A stretch of DNA of 64,000 nucleotides from Cytophagales bacterium (GTDB taxonomy: Bacteria > Bacteroidota > Bacteroidia > Cytophagales > 172606-1), in assembly GCA_030446715.1 (NCBI GenBank), contig JAUJMU010000005.1, positions 424,542-488,541 of the forward strand. The letters run 5' to 3'. This document shows positions 55,029-64,000 of the stretch, one piece after another. Position numbers and translations under genes: made by a program. The notes beneath the pieces were generated by a model. The model worked only from the letters and a program-made list of their open reading frames with translations. It did no database searches and was not told the DNA's origin. Positions within the stretch are counted from its first letter, which is position 1. Every line of letters begins with the position of its first letter.

Positions 55029-56507
55029 TCATTCTCTCTCCTTTCCGGACAGATCGGCAATCAGGTCTTCTATCTGCTCATCATACGCGCCAATCTGTGA
55101 CTCGTACGCTTGGGTATCTTCCTCGACTGCTTTGCAGAGGAGTGCGTAGCTCTTGATCCGCAGCTGGCAGTACGTTTTTAGCTTCGCATTGCGCAAGGTT
55201 AGTTCAGATGGTAAATCAAGGCTATCTATTTCTGCCAGTACCTTTAAATTCTCGTTCCAGTAGTAGATCCCCCGGTTTTTAAGCTCAGAAAGCAATTCTT
55301 CTTTTGGAGTGCCTTCGGGCAGCTGGTATACTTCAAGGGCCATTGATTCCAGCGACTGAAACTTGTTCATCTTCTCGGTATACTGACCCATATCCCTGGG
55401 AATACGGCTGAATACAACAAAAGAAGTACACGTTACCAGCACCATAAGCATTCCTACGGTAGCGTATTTCAGATTTAAGGCTTTTGGTTTGATCAGGCTG
55501 GGGAAAAACGCGTACCCAATCACAAGGCCACTTATCAATCCGCCAATGTGCGCGGCGTTGTCAATGCCTCCTTTTAATCCGTTTAACAAGTTGTATCCCA
55601 CGAATATGGAAATACTGGTGAGCATGGTTTTTCGGGCAGCTTTTTCAATCAGATTTGTGGTAAGCATCGCCAGAAAGACTCCATACATACCGAAAATTGC
55701 CCCGGAAGCACCGGCACTGACGGTAAACTCATGCCAGTAGAGGCTGGTGAGACTGGCGGTGATGCCCGAGAGCAGATACGCCGCCAGGAATCTGGTCTTT
55801 CCCAGGTACGGCTCCACGAGCAGCCCGATATGCAATAGCGCGTACAGGTTCATCAGTAAGTGCAGCACGCCAATGTGCAGGAAACAGCAGGTAAGCAGCC
55901 GCCACCACTCGCCTTCCATGGTCACCGGACGGAAGTTAGCGCCCCACTTCACCAGGTCTTCGCTCTCTGGAATCATAAAGTGTACGCCCGTGCTGACCAT
56001 CCCCACAAAGACTGCAAGATTCAGTATGATTATTATGGGCGTAACAAAATACCCCTCCACGGGCCTGAAGATGGACAAAAAGTCTGTTAGTTTGTCTTTG
56101 GTGGTCAGTGGAGAGGCTGGCAGGTGTGCTGCTTCATCCGAAGGAAAACTCTCCTGCAAGACCCTGTATTTCCGCTCGATGTCTTCCTCTGAATAGGAAT
56201 TCTTGAGACTGCCAAAGGTGCTTATCAAATCATTTAAGTTGCGTTTATTTTTTCCCCAGTCGGTCAGCTGGTTGCCTGTACAGGTGCTTTTCAAAAGGAC
56301 CCGGTTCCCTTGAATCTCTACTTTTACCTCTTCACTGTAGGAGGAGAAGGAAAACCGGGTATAGGCCACAAAGCCACTGGGGCTTTGCGGGCCAATGTTC
56401 CACCCGAGCATTTCGGCGGCTTCAGTTGCCATAACTAAAAATGCTTCGGGAGTAAATTCTTCTAAGGGCAATTCCAGGGCGTGCCTGGGGGAGAGTCCAA
56501 AGGCCAT
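55029..56507 (-). CDS. rhomboid-family intramembrane serine protease
   Basis: About 492 residues from the ATG at 56507 (MAFGLSPRHALELPLEEFTP); the longer frame adds an unlikely basic leader. Residues 1-125 form a cytosolic domain. Six to seven transmembrane segments follow with rhomboid landmarks: WWRLLTCCFLHIGVLHLLMN (the HxxxxHxxxN-like loop), the catalytic Ser in SAGASGAIFGMYG and the catalytic His in NAAHIGGLISGLVIGY. The last 100 residues are a cytosolic helical tail. Such enzymes cut membrane proteins within the bilayer. The substrate is unknown. It forms a leftward pair with the secreted protein upstream. Confidence 0.85.
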   Translation of the reverse strand: MAFGLSPRHALELPLEEFTPEAFLVMATEAAEMLGWNIGPQSPSGFVAYTRFSFSSYSEEVKVEIQGNRVLLKSTCTGNQLTDWGKNKRNLNDLISTFGSLKNSYSEEDIERKYRVLQESFPSDEAAHLPASPLTTKDKLTDFLSIFRPVEGYFVTPIIIILNLAVFVGMVSTGVHFMIPESEDLVKWGANFRPVTMEGEWWRLLTCCFLHIGVLHLLMNLYALLHIGLLVEPYLGKTRFLAAYLLSGITASLTSLYWHEFTVSAGASGAIFGMYGVFLAMLTTNLIEKAARKTMLTSISIFVGYNLLNGLKGGIDNAAHIGGLISGLVIGYAFFPSLIKPKALNLKYATVGMLMVLVTCTSFVVFSRIPRDMGQYTEKMNKFQSLESMALEVYQLPEGTPKEELLSELKNRGIYYWNENLKVLAEIDSLDLPSELTLRNAKLKTYCQLRIKSYALLCKAVEEDTQAYESQIGAYDEQIEDLIADLSGKERE

Positions 56508-56598
56508 GTTTGAGTTGGAGTTGAAAAGACGATTGAAAGAAAGAGAGATATTTCTGCTACAGGAGTTAGCGTACGCTATAATGATCAAAACACAGTGA

Positions 56599-57567
56599 TT
56601 AGTCCAGGGCTTCGATAATTGTTTCGTCCACCCTTACCCCTTTGCCATCTGGGTTACTTAGATTGGAGGTTCGTTTTACAGTAATGAGAATAGGCCATCC
56701 CAGGTCGTACTGGTAGGAGAAGCTGTTATAATCCCTGATATCCATTTTCATTTCTGCGAAGAGTTTTCGCATCTCCTCCCGTTTCTTTTCCCCACCCGCT
56801 TCCCTGCTTGCCTGAGCCATAAGCTTATCCAGGCTTTGCGTTATTAACCTGCGGGCATCTTCCTGGTCCAGGACGAGCTCATTAATGAACCGGCAGGTGC
56901 TTTTCCGGAAATCAACCTGCTCAAAATACATGCTCCCTTTAGCCTTAACCGGATCTCCTCCCATCATGTTGGGCAACGATTCTTCGTAAGTAAGCGTATC
57001 ATTGACAGCGAACTGTACGCCAAAAGGCCAGTGGAAGTATTTTATTTCTTTTAGCACCAGTTCCTCAATGCCTTCCCTGGAAGTGTACATTTGCCTGAGA
57101 GGCACCATTACTTTTTTAAAATTTTCGGCCTCTTTCTGCGGCATACCAGCCGGGATTTTGTCAAATAGTTCGTTCATTAAACCGGCAAATTCCTTCCAGT
57201 TCAAAATCTCCTGAAAAGTGCCGTTTTCGTCGGTCCGGTATTTGATGGTGAGGTAGCGGTATTTTTCGAGTCCCTTGAAAAAGTCAGCGGGCATCTGATT
57301 GCTACTGATAAGGGTATTTTCAAACGTCCACTCAATCAGGTAGGACTTTTTATCTGCATCCAATACTTTAAAATTGACTACATAGGCGTTCGTTGAATTT
57401 TTAGTCAATTCGTCATTTTTGTACTGTTGCTGTTTCTTGGTGACTTTAAACTTCCTGGTGTCTCCTTTCTGCCAATAGGCAATGAAAGAGAGGGTAGAAT
57501 CACTTTGCGCCAGCAGCGGCGTAGTGAACAGAAAGAGAATAAGGCTTGCTCGTATAAGTTTACTCAT
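56599..57567 (-). CDS. secreted protein of unknown function
   Basis: 322 residues with a signal peptide (LIRASLILFLFTTPLLAQSD). The mature part alternates strands and amphipathic helices: IAYWQKGDTRKFKVTKKQQQ, YLIEWTFENTLISSNQMPAD, GTFQEILNWKEFAGLMNELF and a C-terminal FSYQYDLGWPILITVKRTS. This layout occurs in periplasmic DUF6263-like proteins of Bacteroidota, but I cannot confirm the family. It ends about 90 bases before the rhomboid start and is probably co-transcribed with it. Confidence 0.6.
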   Translation of the reverse strand: MSKLIRASLILFLFTTPLLAQSDSTLSFIAYWQKGDTRKFKVTKKQQQYKNDELTKNSTNAYVVNFKVLDADKKSYLIEWTFENTLISSNQMPADFFKGLEKYRYLTIKYRTDENGTFQEILNWKEFAGLMNELFDKIPAGMPQKEAENFKKVMVPLRQMYTSREGIEELVLKEIKYFHWPFGVQFAVNDTLTYEESLPNMMGGDPVKAKGSMYFEQVDFRKSTCRFINELVLDQEDARRLITQSLDKLMAQASREAGGEKKREEMRKLFAEMKMDIRDYNSFSYQYDLGWPILITVKRTSNLSNPDGKGVRVDETIIEALD

Positions 57568-57912
57568 ATAAATCGTGTGTCAACAGAAACAGGGCGTGCG
57601 TATAAATTAGTTTTGCGTACAAATTAGTGTAAGGAATAGTACCTATTTACTGCCCGGCGTACCTGAAAAGGAAAAATGGCGTTTTCTACACCTGTTACTG
57701 CCCGCTCCATCCAGTCTCTTGTAACACATTGAACCGTGCGGGATGCGTGTTTGCTTCCCGGTATAGAACAGACCGGAAAGCCAGCCATTCATCCCCGCGT
57801 TACTTGAGATTCCTTCGGTAAATAGCCTTGGTATAGTTCCTTCAGGTGTCAGCATGCAATGTCGGTAATGTAGTCTTTCCACCGCCAGTAGGGGAACTAT
57901 ATGATTTCTGAC
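57568..57912 (-). other. gap between the secreted protein and the vWA gene
   Basis: 345 bases. A 79-residue reverse frame (57643-57882) lies here, but its composition (many Arg, Cys, Gly, no motif) does not look like a protein. No strong terminator was seen after the vWA gene. Confidence 0.4.
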
Positions 57913-59109
57913 CTACTGTCCTTTGGTTCCTTTTAATACAATATCCCGGTCCCCGGCCCATTGGCTGAGGTCCTGACGGGAAATAGCGGCTGCCATCAGT
58001 TCAGGAAACTGATCGGGGGTACAGGCAAAAACGGGAACGCCTAATCCGGCGAGGAACCGGGCATTCTGAGTGTCAAAGGAGGGAGCGCCTTCATCGTTGA
58101 GGGCCAGCAGGGTGATAAGCTGGACGCCGGAGGAAACCAGTTCCTCCATCCGTTGTCGCATCCCTGCCTCGCTGCCACCTTCGTATAGATCGGTAATCAG
58201 CACCAGAATGGTGTCATCGGGTTTGGTAATGATCTGCCGGCAGTAAGTGAGGGCTTTGTGAATGTCAGTGCCGCCGCCCAGCTGCACGCCGAACAGCAGG
58301 TCCACCGGATCTTTGAGCTCTTCGGTCAGATCAGCTACTTCCGTATCAAACACGACCATCTGCGTTTTGATGGCCGGGAGAGAAGCCATCACTGAGCCGA
58401 AGATACCCGAGTATACCACCGACGAACCCATTGAACCACTCTGATCCAGGCACAGGACCACATCCTTCAGGGAACGTCTGGATTTACGGCCGTAGCCGTA
58501 GCGCACCTCGGGAATGATGGTTTGGTAAGCTGCCTGGTAGTGCTGCAGATTTTTCCGGATGGTGGTATTCCAGTCGATTTCATTATACCGGGGACGGCGG
58601 TTGCGGACGGCCCGGTTGAGGGCCCCGGAAATGGCCTGGGTCGTGTGTTGGGCAAGTTTCTGTATCAGTTCCTCCACTACCTTCTGTACCACCCGGCGGG
58701 CGGTATCCCTTGTTTTGCTCGGAATCAGTTTGCCCAGTTCCATCAGGGTGGCCACCAGGTGTACATCCGGGTGGGCCTGTTCGAGGATTTCCGGTTCCAG
58801 CATCAGTTTGCTCTTCAGCGCTTCCTGCTTAAGGGCATCATTCTGCATCACCTGCACCACCGACTGCGGAAAGTAGTTGCGGATATCACCGAGCCAGCGG
58901 GCAACGCCCGGCTGGGAAGCGCCGGAGCCACCGGTCCGGCTGGCCGGATCTCCGTACTCAAATTTGCCTTTGCGCTCAAACTCATAGAGGGCAGCCAAGG
59001 CTTTATCAATCATGGCGTCCTTGTCGGACAGACTTACGCCGGTGCCATCAGCGTCTTCGCCCCCCAGGATAAGCCGCCAGCGTTTAAGGGTTTCCTCGTC
59101 TTGTTGCAT
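57913..59109 (-). CDS. vWA-domain protein of the MoxR-DUF5682 module
   Basis: 398 residues. Residues 1-200 are helical (LKRWRLILGGEDADGTGVSL, VARWLGDIRNYFPQSVVQVM). Residues 215-385 form a von Willebrand A domain with the MIDAS DQSGSMGSS in VVLCLDQSGSMGSSVVYSG, a Thr in GGGTDIHKAL and an Asp in LITDLYEGG. In MoxR-vWA systems such a protein acts with the AAA ATPase as a metal-dependent chaperone or assembly pair. It is the last gene of the leftward module, 12 bases after the DUF5682 gene. Intact. Confidence 0.8.
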   Translation of the reverse strand: MQQDEETLKRWRLILGGEDADGTGVSLSDKDAMIDKALAALYEFERKGKFEYGDPASRTGGSGASQPGVARWLGDIRNYFPQSVVQVMQNDALKQEALKSKLMLEPEILEQAHPDVHLVATLMELGKLIPSKTRDTARRVVQKVVEELIQKLAQHTTQAISGALNRAVRNRRPRYNEIDWNTTIRKNLQHYQAAYQTIIPEVRYGYGRKSRRSLKDVVLCLDQSGSMGSSVVYSGIFGSVMASLPAIKTQMVVFDTEVADLTEELKDPVDLLFGVQLGGGTDIHKALTYCRQIITKPDDTILVLITDLYEGGSEAGMRQRMEELVSSGVQLITLLALNDEGAPSFDTQNARFLAGLGVPVFACTPDQFPELMAAAISRQDLSQWAGDRDIVLKGTKGQ

Positions 59110-59121
59110 CCTTTTATTTGC

Positions 59122-61359
59122 TTAATTTATTCCCAGTAATTGCATCACTACCGGTAAAGATTTTACGGCACGTTCAGAATCAAAGTCGTAGTCAGCCGCA
59201 CCGGAGGGCCCTGACGTTGCGGGAGCAGCCTGCCCCCGCCTTGCTTTTTCGCCCAGCTTACGCCGTTCCCCGGGATCAAACCCGCTGAAGGTCCGGCGCA
59301 GAATGGGCATCAGCTCCACAAAATGTGCCGGGTCTAATTCGGCTACCCATTTGTACAAAAGGTTCCACAGGGTATCGTCCAGCAGCAGAACCATGCCGCT
59401 GCCCCTCAGGAATCCTTCAAGCCAGCCGGCCGCGTAAGCCGGCTCGTTGCCCACGGAAAGGGCCAGACCAAAGCGGCGGCCCGTTTCGGCCGCCTCCAGT
59501 ACCTGACCATCGAAAAGCAGGCGGCAGGTGCATCCGGTGAGGATACCCTGTATATTGTCCTTGTCCGCCAGCACGAGCAGAGTGGCGTGCCAGGTTTTCT
59601 CCAGGTCCTCATTCTCCAGCAGGCGCACAGCCTCGTCCACCTTTCTGATGAGTTCAACCATGCGCCCGGCGCTGGTTTCATCGAGTCCGTAGCAGGCATT
59701 GGGCAGGCCGATGCAGATGCGGGTAATGAGGCCGTCCACCAGTATATTGATGGCCGAAAGGTCGGTCTTGCGTACATTGCCGTAGCGGCTCACCTCCACC
59801 AGGGGCACTAAAGCGCCCATCAGCTCCGGAATGTCGCTTGACACGGTGGCCAGTTCATTGATGCGGGCCAGCAGCTTTTCGATCACCGCGAACAGTTCGG
59901 CCGGGATGGCCTGACTGATAAATCCGGCAATTTCGGTGATCGACTGGCCCTGTTCACTCCGGTCGAGCAGCAGCCGGGAGCAGGCATCTTCCACGGTGTT
60001 GCCCCATATTCCCATTTCAATCAACCGAATCATCATTTCGGGATGCCAGCGCAGCGTCCAGATTTCTTTAAAGGTTCCTTTGCCCGATGCCGTTTGCCGG
60101 GAGCCCCACCCGATGCCCAGTATTTCGAGTCGGTGCAGGAATTTGCTGCGGTTCAGGTCCAGATCCTTCCGCAGATCGAGTTCATACGCTTTGCTGGCCT
60201 CACCCATTTCCAGCCGGTACTTCTTTAAGTACATTTCAAAGTCAGCCTGCAGGGGAAGCTTAGGCAGGGCGGAAGGTACCTTGCCGATGTTGCGGGCAAC
60301 AATCAGTTCTTCCTCCACCAGTTTGAGCAGCACTGCATCCCCGAAGCACAGTACCGTCCGGGTCGCCTCGTTGAGTTCCTCCAGACCGGGGCGGGACCGG
60401 TTCCGCAGGGCCGCAAGGGACTCAGCCAGCCGGTAGGCCTCGATGATATGCGCCGTGGAAGTATCCATTTTCTTCTGCCTGAACAGTCTGGCCACCCGGG
60501 TCAGCCACCGGATCCCGAGGTCTTCGGGGTGCTTCCAGCAGTGTTCGTACCAGCCCGGAGAGACGATCCCGGCACCGTAGCCGCTCCTGAGGCCGAGGCG
60601 CGAATTGGTCCACGGAATCCAGGTGGTAGCTACTGATACTTCGGGCAAGCCTTTCAGCAGCTTTTCGTCTGAGCGTTCCGTGTTCCGGTGATCCTCCAGA
60701 GCCGGTGCGTGCCACGCCCCGCAGATCACGGCAATGGTCTTGTAATTCTCCTTCCCGGCCTTTCGGATCAGGCGGCGCATATACGCTTCCCGCAGGTCGT
60801 CCCGCTTGCGGGTGGGCGTTTCCACGTGTCCGTGCAGCGCTTCCATCGACAAGGTTACTGCCTCAAAATGGGCAGTAGCCTCACCGGACAGGTAATTCTG
60901 CTCGAAATGGTGGTCCCACCACTGCTCACTGTCGGTGTAGCCCGCGATTCCGGCAAGGCAGGACATGGGGTCGTCGTGGAACTCCGGAGCGGGGCATTCT
61001 TCCTGCTCTTCTTCTTTCTTTTCTTCCCCTTTGGCCTTTCCAAGCGCAAAAGAGTGGCCAACGGGTAAGTCCATGAACCAGACAGGTATTTCCTGCCGCG
61101 CACCGTAGGTAAGGGCAAGCCACTCGGGCGAATAAACCGCAAACGGGTAAAATACGGCCTGTTGCGGATCGTCCACGTTGTAAGCCAGTATCGCTACGGG
61201 AGGTTTCATTTCTTTGTGCACCACCCAACTTAACACAACCTCCGCTTCGGGTGGCCCTTCCACCAGGATGATATCCGGCTGGATTTTCCGCAGTGCCTCG
61301 TCTATGTTTTTGGCTGAACCCACCCCGTGGTGCCGGATTCCCAGAATATGAATGGACAT
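59122..61359 (-). CDS. DUF5682-family protein
   Basis: 745 residues. The N-terminus reads HILGIRHHGVGSAKNIDEAL and PDIILVEGPPEAEVVLSWVV, with a later ICGAWHAPALEDH. These His/Glu motifs recall the EreA/ChaN/TraB-like hydrolase fold and are diagnostic for DUF5682. A Glu-rich loop (GEEKKEEEQEE) follows at about 110-122. The remainder is helical and repetitive. The biochemical activity is not known. Family members are regularly encoded between MoxR ATPases and vWA proteins, as here. Intact, with an intergenic gap of 110 bases to the MoxR gene upstream. Confidence 0.8.
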   Translation of the reverse strand: MSIHILGIRHHGVGSAKNIDEALRKIQPDIILVEGPPEAEVVLSWVVHKEMKPPVAILAYNVDDPQQAVFYPFAVYSPEWLALTYGARQEIPVWFMDLPVGHSFALGKAKGEEKKEEEQEECPAPEFHDDPMSCLAGIAGYTDSEQWWDHHFEQNYLSGEATAHFEAVTLSMEALHGHVETPTRKRDDLREAYMRRLIRKAGKENYKTIAVICGAWHAPALEDHRNTERSDEKLLKGLPEVSVATTWIPWTNSRLGLRSGYGAGIVSPGWYEHCWKHPEDLGIRWLTRVARLFRQKKMDTSTAHIIEAYRLAESLAALRNRSRPGLEELNEATRTVLCFGDAVLLKLVEEELIVARNIGKVPSALPKLPLQADFEMYLKKYRLEMGEASKAYELDLRKDLDLNRSKFLHRLEILGIGWGSRQTASGKGTFKEIWTLRWHPEMMIRLIEMGIWGNTVEDACSRLLLDRSEQGQSITEIAGFISQAIPAELFAVIEKLLARINELATVSSDIPELMGALVPLVEVSRYGNVRKTDLSAINILVDGLITRICIGLPNACYGLDETSAGRMVELIRKVDEAVRLLENEDLEKTWHATLLVLADKDNIQGILTGCTCRLLFDGQVLEAAETGRRFGLALSVGNEPAYAAGWLEGFLRGSGMVLLLDDTLWNLLYKWVAELDPAHFVELMPILRRTFSGFDPGERRKLGEKARRGQAAPATSGPSGAADYDFDSERAVKSLPVVMQLLGIN

Positions 61360-61469
61360 ACTTCAAAAACTATAAATGCTACAGCCTGAACCTGAATGAA
61401 GGCTGCTTTACGTTGGCGGTTTATGACTGTATTCTCATTTCCGTGATGCGTTCCCGCTGCCGTGCCGTT

Positions 61470-62549
61470 CTACAGGGTAATGTCTTTACAGGCCCGGTAG
61501 ATGTCACGCCAGTCTTCGCGGGTTTTCAGCACGGTCTCCAGGTATTCGTTCCAGACCACTTTGTCCTGCACCGGATCTTTAACCACTGCACCCACAAGGC
61601 CGGCAGCCATGTCGTGGGCGTTGAGCGTACCGTCCCCGAAGTACGCCGCCAGCGCAAGGCCACTGTTTACGACCGATATGGCTTCGGCCGTGCTCATGGC
61701 GCTGGTAGGTGTTTTTAGTTTCGTTTTGCCGTCCTGCGTCACCCCGGCCCGCAGCTCGCGGAAAATCGTAACCACCCGCCGGATCTCTTTCAGCGAGGGG
61801 GCTTCGGCCGGCAGTTCCAGCACTTTAGACAGACTGGCCACCCGTCGCTGCACGATGTCCATCTCTTCCTCCATGGATTCGGGCACGGGCAGAATGACGG
61901 TGTTAAAGCGGCGTTTGAGCGCGCCCGATAGTTCATTTACCCCTTTGTCACGGTTGTTGGCCGTGGCAATGACGTTGAATCCCTGGACGGCCTGTACCTC
62001 CAGGTTCAGCTCGGGAACCGGCAGCAGTTTTTCTGACAGGATGGTGATCAGGGTGTCCTGCACGTCGGCCGTGATGCGGGTGAGTTCTTCAATGCGGGCA
62101 ATCTTTCCTTCTTTCATGGCAGTCATCATGGGCGTAACCACCAGGGCTTTTTCGGAGGGGCCTTCCGCCAGCAGACGGGCGTAATTCCAGCCGTACCGGA
62201 TCGTTTCTTCGCCCGTGCCCGCGGTCCCCTGGATCAGCAGCGTCGAATTACCCGAGATGGCTGCCGCCAGGTGTTCGGCCACCCATGATTTGGCCGTGCC
62301 CGGCAGCCCGTAGAGCAGCAATGCCCGGTCAGTGGTGAGGGTAGCCACGGCGATTTCCATCAGGCGGCGACTGCCGATGTACTTGGGCGATACCTCAAAT
62401 CCGTTTTTTAGTTTTCCTCCCATCAGGTAGGTAACTACCGCGGCGGGTGAGAGCTTCCAGTTGGGGGGCAGCTTACCGGAATCTCCTTTCCTGAGTTCCT
62501 CCAGTTCCTGGGCGAACTGGTGCTCGGCATGTTGGCGAAGTACAGACAT
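61470..62549 (-). CDS. MoxR-type AAA+ ATPase
   Basis: 359 residues. Walker A is LLLYGLPGTAKSWVAEHLAA. The region after it has GTAGTGEETIRYGWNYARLL, typical of this MoxR branch, then ARIEELTRITADVQDTLITI (Walker B region), FNVIATANNRDKGVNELSGA (sensor 1) and LKRRFNTVILPVPESMEEEM (arginine finger). MoxR ATPases remodel or insert cofactors into client proteins together with vWA partners. It sits between the DUF5691 and DUF5682 genes, all in one direction. Intact. Confidence 0.9.
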   Translation of the reverse strand: MSVLRQHAEHQFAQELEELRKGDSGKLPPNWKLSPAAVVTYLMGGKLKNGFEVSPKYIGSRRLMEIAVATLTTDRALLLYGLPGTAKSWVAEHLAAAISGNSTLLIQGTAGTGEETIRYGWNYARLLAEGPSEKALVVTPMMTAMKEGKIARIEELTRITADVQDTLITILSEKLLPVPELNLEVQAVQGFNVIATANNRDKGVNELSGALKRRFNTVILPVPESMEEEMDIVQRRVASLSKVLELPAEAPSLKEIRRVVTIFRELRAGVTQDGKTKLKTPTSAMSTAEAISVVNSGLALAAYFGDGTLNAHDMAAGLVGAVVKDPVQDKVVWNEYLETVLKTREDWRDIYRACKDITL

Positions 62550-62609
62550 AGAATGAAAATGAATTGCGTTTTTGATAATTTCTGATGTAATACTATGATA
62601 TCTGCCCGT

Positions 62610-64000
62610 TTACAGCTTTTCAATTTCCTGCCGGATCTGGAGCAGGTGGGTCAGGGGCGTTTCAATGCGGTCGGTCCACTGACGGAGGGCAGATCCTCCC
62701 GCGGCCGGGGCCTGCCGGTACCGGTCAAGCTCGCTGACAATGCCGCAGGGCAGGTGCAGGATGGCCTTCTTCACCAGATGCTGGCCCTGCTGGGTCCGGT
62801 AGTAGTCATCGGCAGAATCCCGGATGCTTTTGAGCACGAAATGCGTGAAGGAGAGTGACCAGCAGGACAAGCGGGGATCGGTGAGCACGTCAGTCAGGGC
62901 CGCCGGCTGGTCTACGTGTTCAGTTACGAACCGCTCCAGTTCGGCCTGGGGCAACAGTTCGCAAAGCCGGTGCACCTGACGCTGTCCCTCTCCGGGTACT
63001 CCTTTGGGCAGTGCTTTCAGCCAGGCGGAAGCCCAGGCTGCGTCGCGGTGCAGATAAATTGCATCATACAGGGAGGCGGCAAAAAGCGGGTGTGTGCCCT
63101 TCGCCCGCGAACTGCGGAAGCCGCCCTTAGGTCCGTTAAACACCGAAAGCACCCAGGATGCCTCCTCCCCGAAGTACTCCTGCCAGCGCAGAGGGGGGAT
63201 GTACCGGATGAGTTCATTGATCCAGTATTTTGCATCCGAATACTCACTCAGCGGGCTTGATTTGTCCAGGCCGAACTGTCCGTGCATCACCTGAACGTTC
63301 AAAAATGCATCTTCCCCTTCGGGCAGCACAAGGTTCACTTCGGTATTGCCACCCAAAAACACAGATCTGCGGGTCTGCTGAAAATACGGCTTCACGCCTT
63401 CCCATACCTGCCGGCTGAGAGCGGAATCAGGCAGTGAGAGCAGCAACTGAGTCACCAGCACCTTTATTTCCAGCTGAATGGGTTTGGCCTTGCTGCCCAG
63501 GGCCAGTATTTCTTCTCTCCGGCTTTCCAGAAACCCCTCGTCGGCCGGGCTCAGACCGATGCGCAGCAGTTCGAGAAACTCCTTACGGTCTTTGGCGCTT
63601 TCCTGGGGCCAGGCCTTCTCCAGCCAACCCAAGGCTTTTGGCGGATCCTGCCGGCGGGCTGCTTTGAATATTTCTTTCCGCTGTGCCGGCCGGCCTTCCT
63701 GCCAGACCTGTTCCGGATCGGCACCGGCTTTGGTTACATAGTCCCACTTTCCGTTCAGTTGCGCCAGCCAGTGGCCCCGCTTCCCGGCTACTTTCCGGAT
63801 CTTATCCTGCAGCGAAGCGTACTTTTTCTCACATCCGGCATCAAGTAACGGGATAAGGTAGTCGGGGGGCACGACCCAGCCTTTGCGCAGACAGGTATCA
63901 AGCCAGTATTCGAGCAGGGTGACGGAGGATTGCCCTTCACCGGATAATATCCGGAGCAACCGGGTCGCCGGGGGCGGGCAATAATCAGACGTCTCGGGCC
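62610..64000 (-). CDS. DUF5691-family protein, 5' end outside the window
   Basis: The frame is open from 62610 to the window edge, giving at least 463 residues; the true start lies beyond 64000. The protein is helical with repeated ARM/HEAT-like units: LDTCLRKGWVVPPDYLIPLL, KVAGKRGHWLAQLNGKWDYV, GWLEKAWPQESAKDRKEFLE, and near the end LTDPRLSCWSLSFTHFVLKS. The GKRGxWLAxLNxxW segment is characteristic of DUF5691, a family found with MoxR, DUF5682 and vWA genes and often a SWIM-zinc-finger gene upstream. Function is unknown. First gene of the module seen here. Confidence 0.75.
   Translation of the reverse strand, partial: PETSDYCPPPATRLLRILSGEGQSSVTLLEYWLDTCLRKGWVVPPDYLIPLLDAGCEKKYASLQDKIRKVAGKRGHWLAQLNGKWDYVTKAGADPEQVWQEGRPAQRKEIFKAARRQDPPKALGWLEKAWPQESAKDRKEFLELLRIGLSPADEGFLESRREEILALGSKAKPIQLEIKVLVTQLLLSLPDSALSRQVWEGVKPYFQQTRRSVFLGGNTEVNLVLPEGEDAFLNVQVMHGQFGLDKSSPLSEYSDAKYWINELIRYIPPLRWQEYFGEEASWVLSVFNGPKGGFRSSRAKGTHPLFAASLYDAIYLHRDAAWASAWLKALPKGVPGEGQRQVHRLCELLPQAELERFVTEHVDQPAALTDVLTDPRLSCWSLSFTHFVLKSIRDSADDYYRTQQGQHLVKKAILHLPCGIVSELDRYRQAPAAGGSALRQWTDRIETPLTHLLQIRQEIEKL

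Noticed and set aside
57643..57882. 79-residue reverse open frame
   Set aside because: Odd composition, no motif, no start context and not in line with the neighbouring operons.

Overview
The window looks like a chromosomal stretch from an aerobic Bacteroidota, probably Cytophagales-like. The evidence is a cell-surface protein with a C-terminal type IX secretion (T9SS) sorting domain, Bacteroidetes-type conjugation genes (traE/F/G/J/K/M/N), large PAS-rich histidine kinases and WYL-type regulators. Genus is not determinable from the sequence alone.

Layout. 0-0.3 kb: edge of an IS630-like element. 0.5-10.7 kb: signalling cluster of four sensor histidine kinases (the first frameshifted) and two single-domain response regulators. 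11-28 kb: part of an integrative/conjugative element. A type IV secretion operon runs leftward from the traE pilin to traM and two paralogous periplasmic proteins. traM is split by an IS982 copy with a 9-bp target duplication. To the right are a truncated tyrosine recombinase, an S24-type repressor, and a divergent operon of small DNA-binding and replication-like proteins. No relaxase or coupling protein is present, so the element is incomplete here. 28-37.5 kb: IS graveyard, with ISKra4, IS5 nested in IS1 inside a large T9SS-secreted beta-propeller gene, another IS5-group element with a 23-A tract, and an IS66 remnant. 37.5-40 kb: two ordinary genes (membrane protein, HEAT-like protein).

40.3-49.3 kb: an Ssp-type DNA phosphorothioation/restriction locus. 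It has an XRE regulator with an internal stop, sspB (DUF4007), sspC (P-loop ATPase, broken at several points) and sspD (PAPS-reductase-like) rightward, and sspA (cysteine desulfurase) and sspE (DUF262-DUF1524 restriction protein) leftward.

49.5-54.7 kb: the most interesting part, an RNA-repair locus. rtcB (RNA ligase) and a TROVE/Ro60 gene are followed by three tandem non-coding RNA modules and a terminator. The three RNAs share one architecture: an outer stem, an asymmetric internal loop with TGGTG on the 5' side and TTCC on the 3' side, then an inner stem. Two carry circularly permuted tRNA-like domains with canonical T- and D-loops. One has a lysine-type UUU anticodon arm and an acceptor stem capped by a GAAA tetraloop. 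These fit bacterial Y RNAs of the YrlA type, with a third, simpler hairpin RNA. A divergent gene fuses a WYL regulator to a 2-oxoglutarate dioxygenase (PhyH) domain. The intergenic region has a repeated TGCGCAG motif.

55-57.6 kb: rhomboid protease and a secreted protein. 57.9-64 kb: a leftward four-gene module DUF5691-MoxR AAA-DUF5682-vWA, the first gene running off the window.

Many genes are interrupted by frameshifts. At seven sites the frame is restored by adding one base to a short homopolymer, which suggests deletion-type sequencing errors. Internal stop codons and IS insertions in the ssp and tra regions are not explained that way and suggest real decay there.
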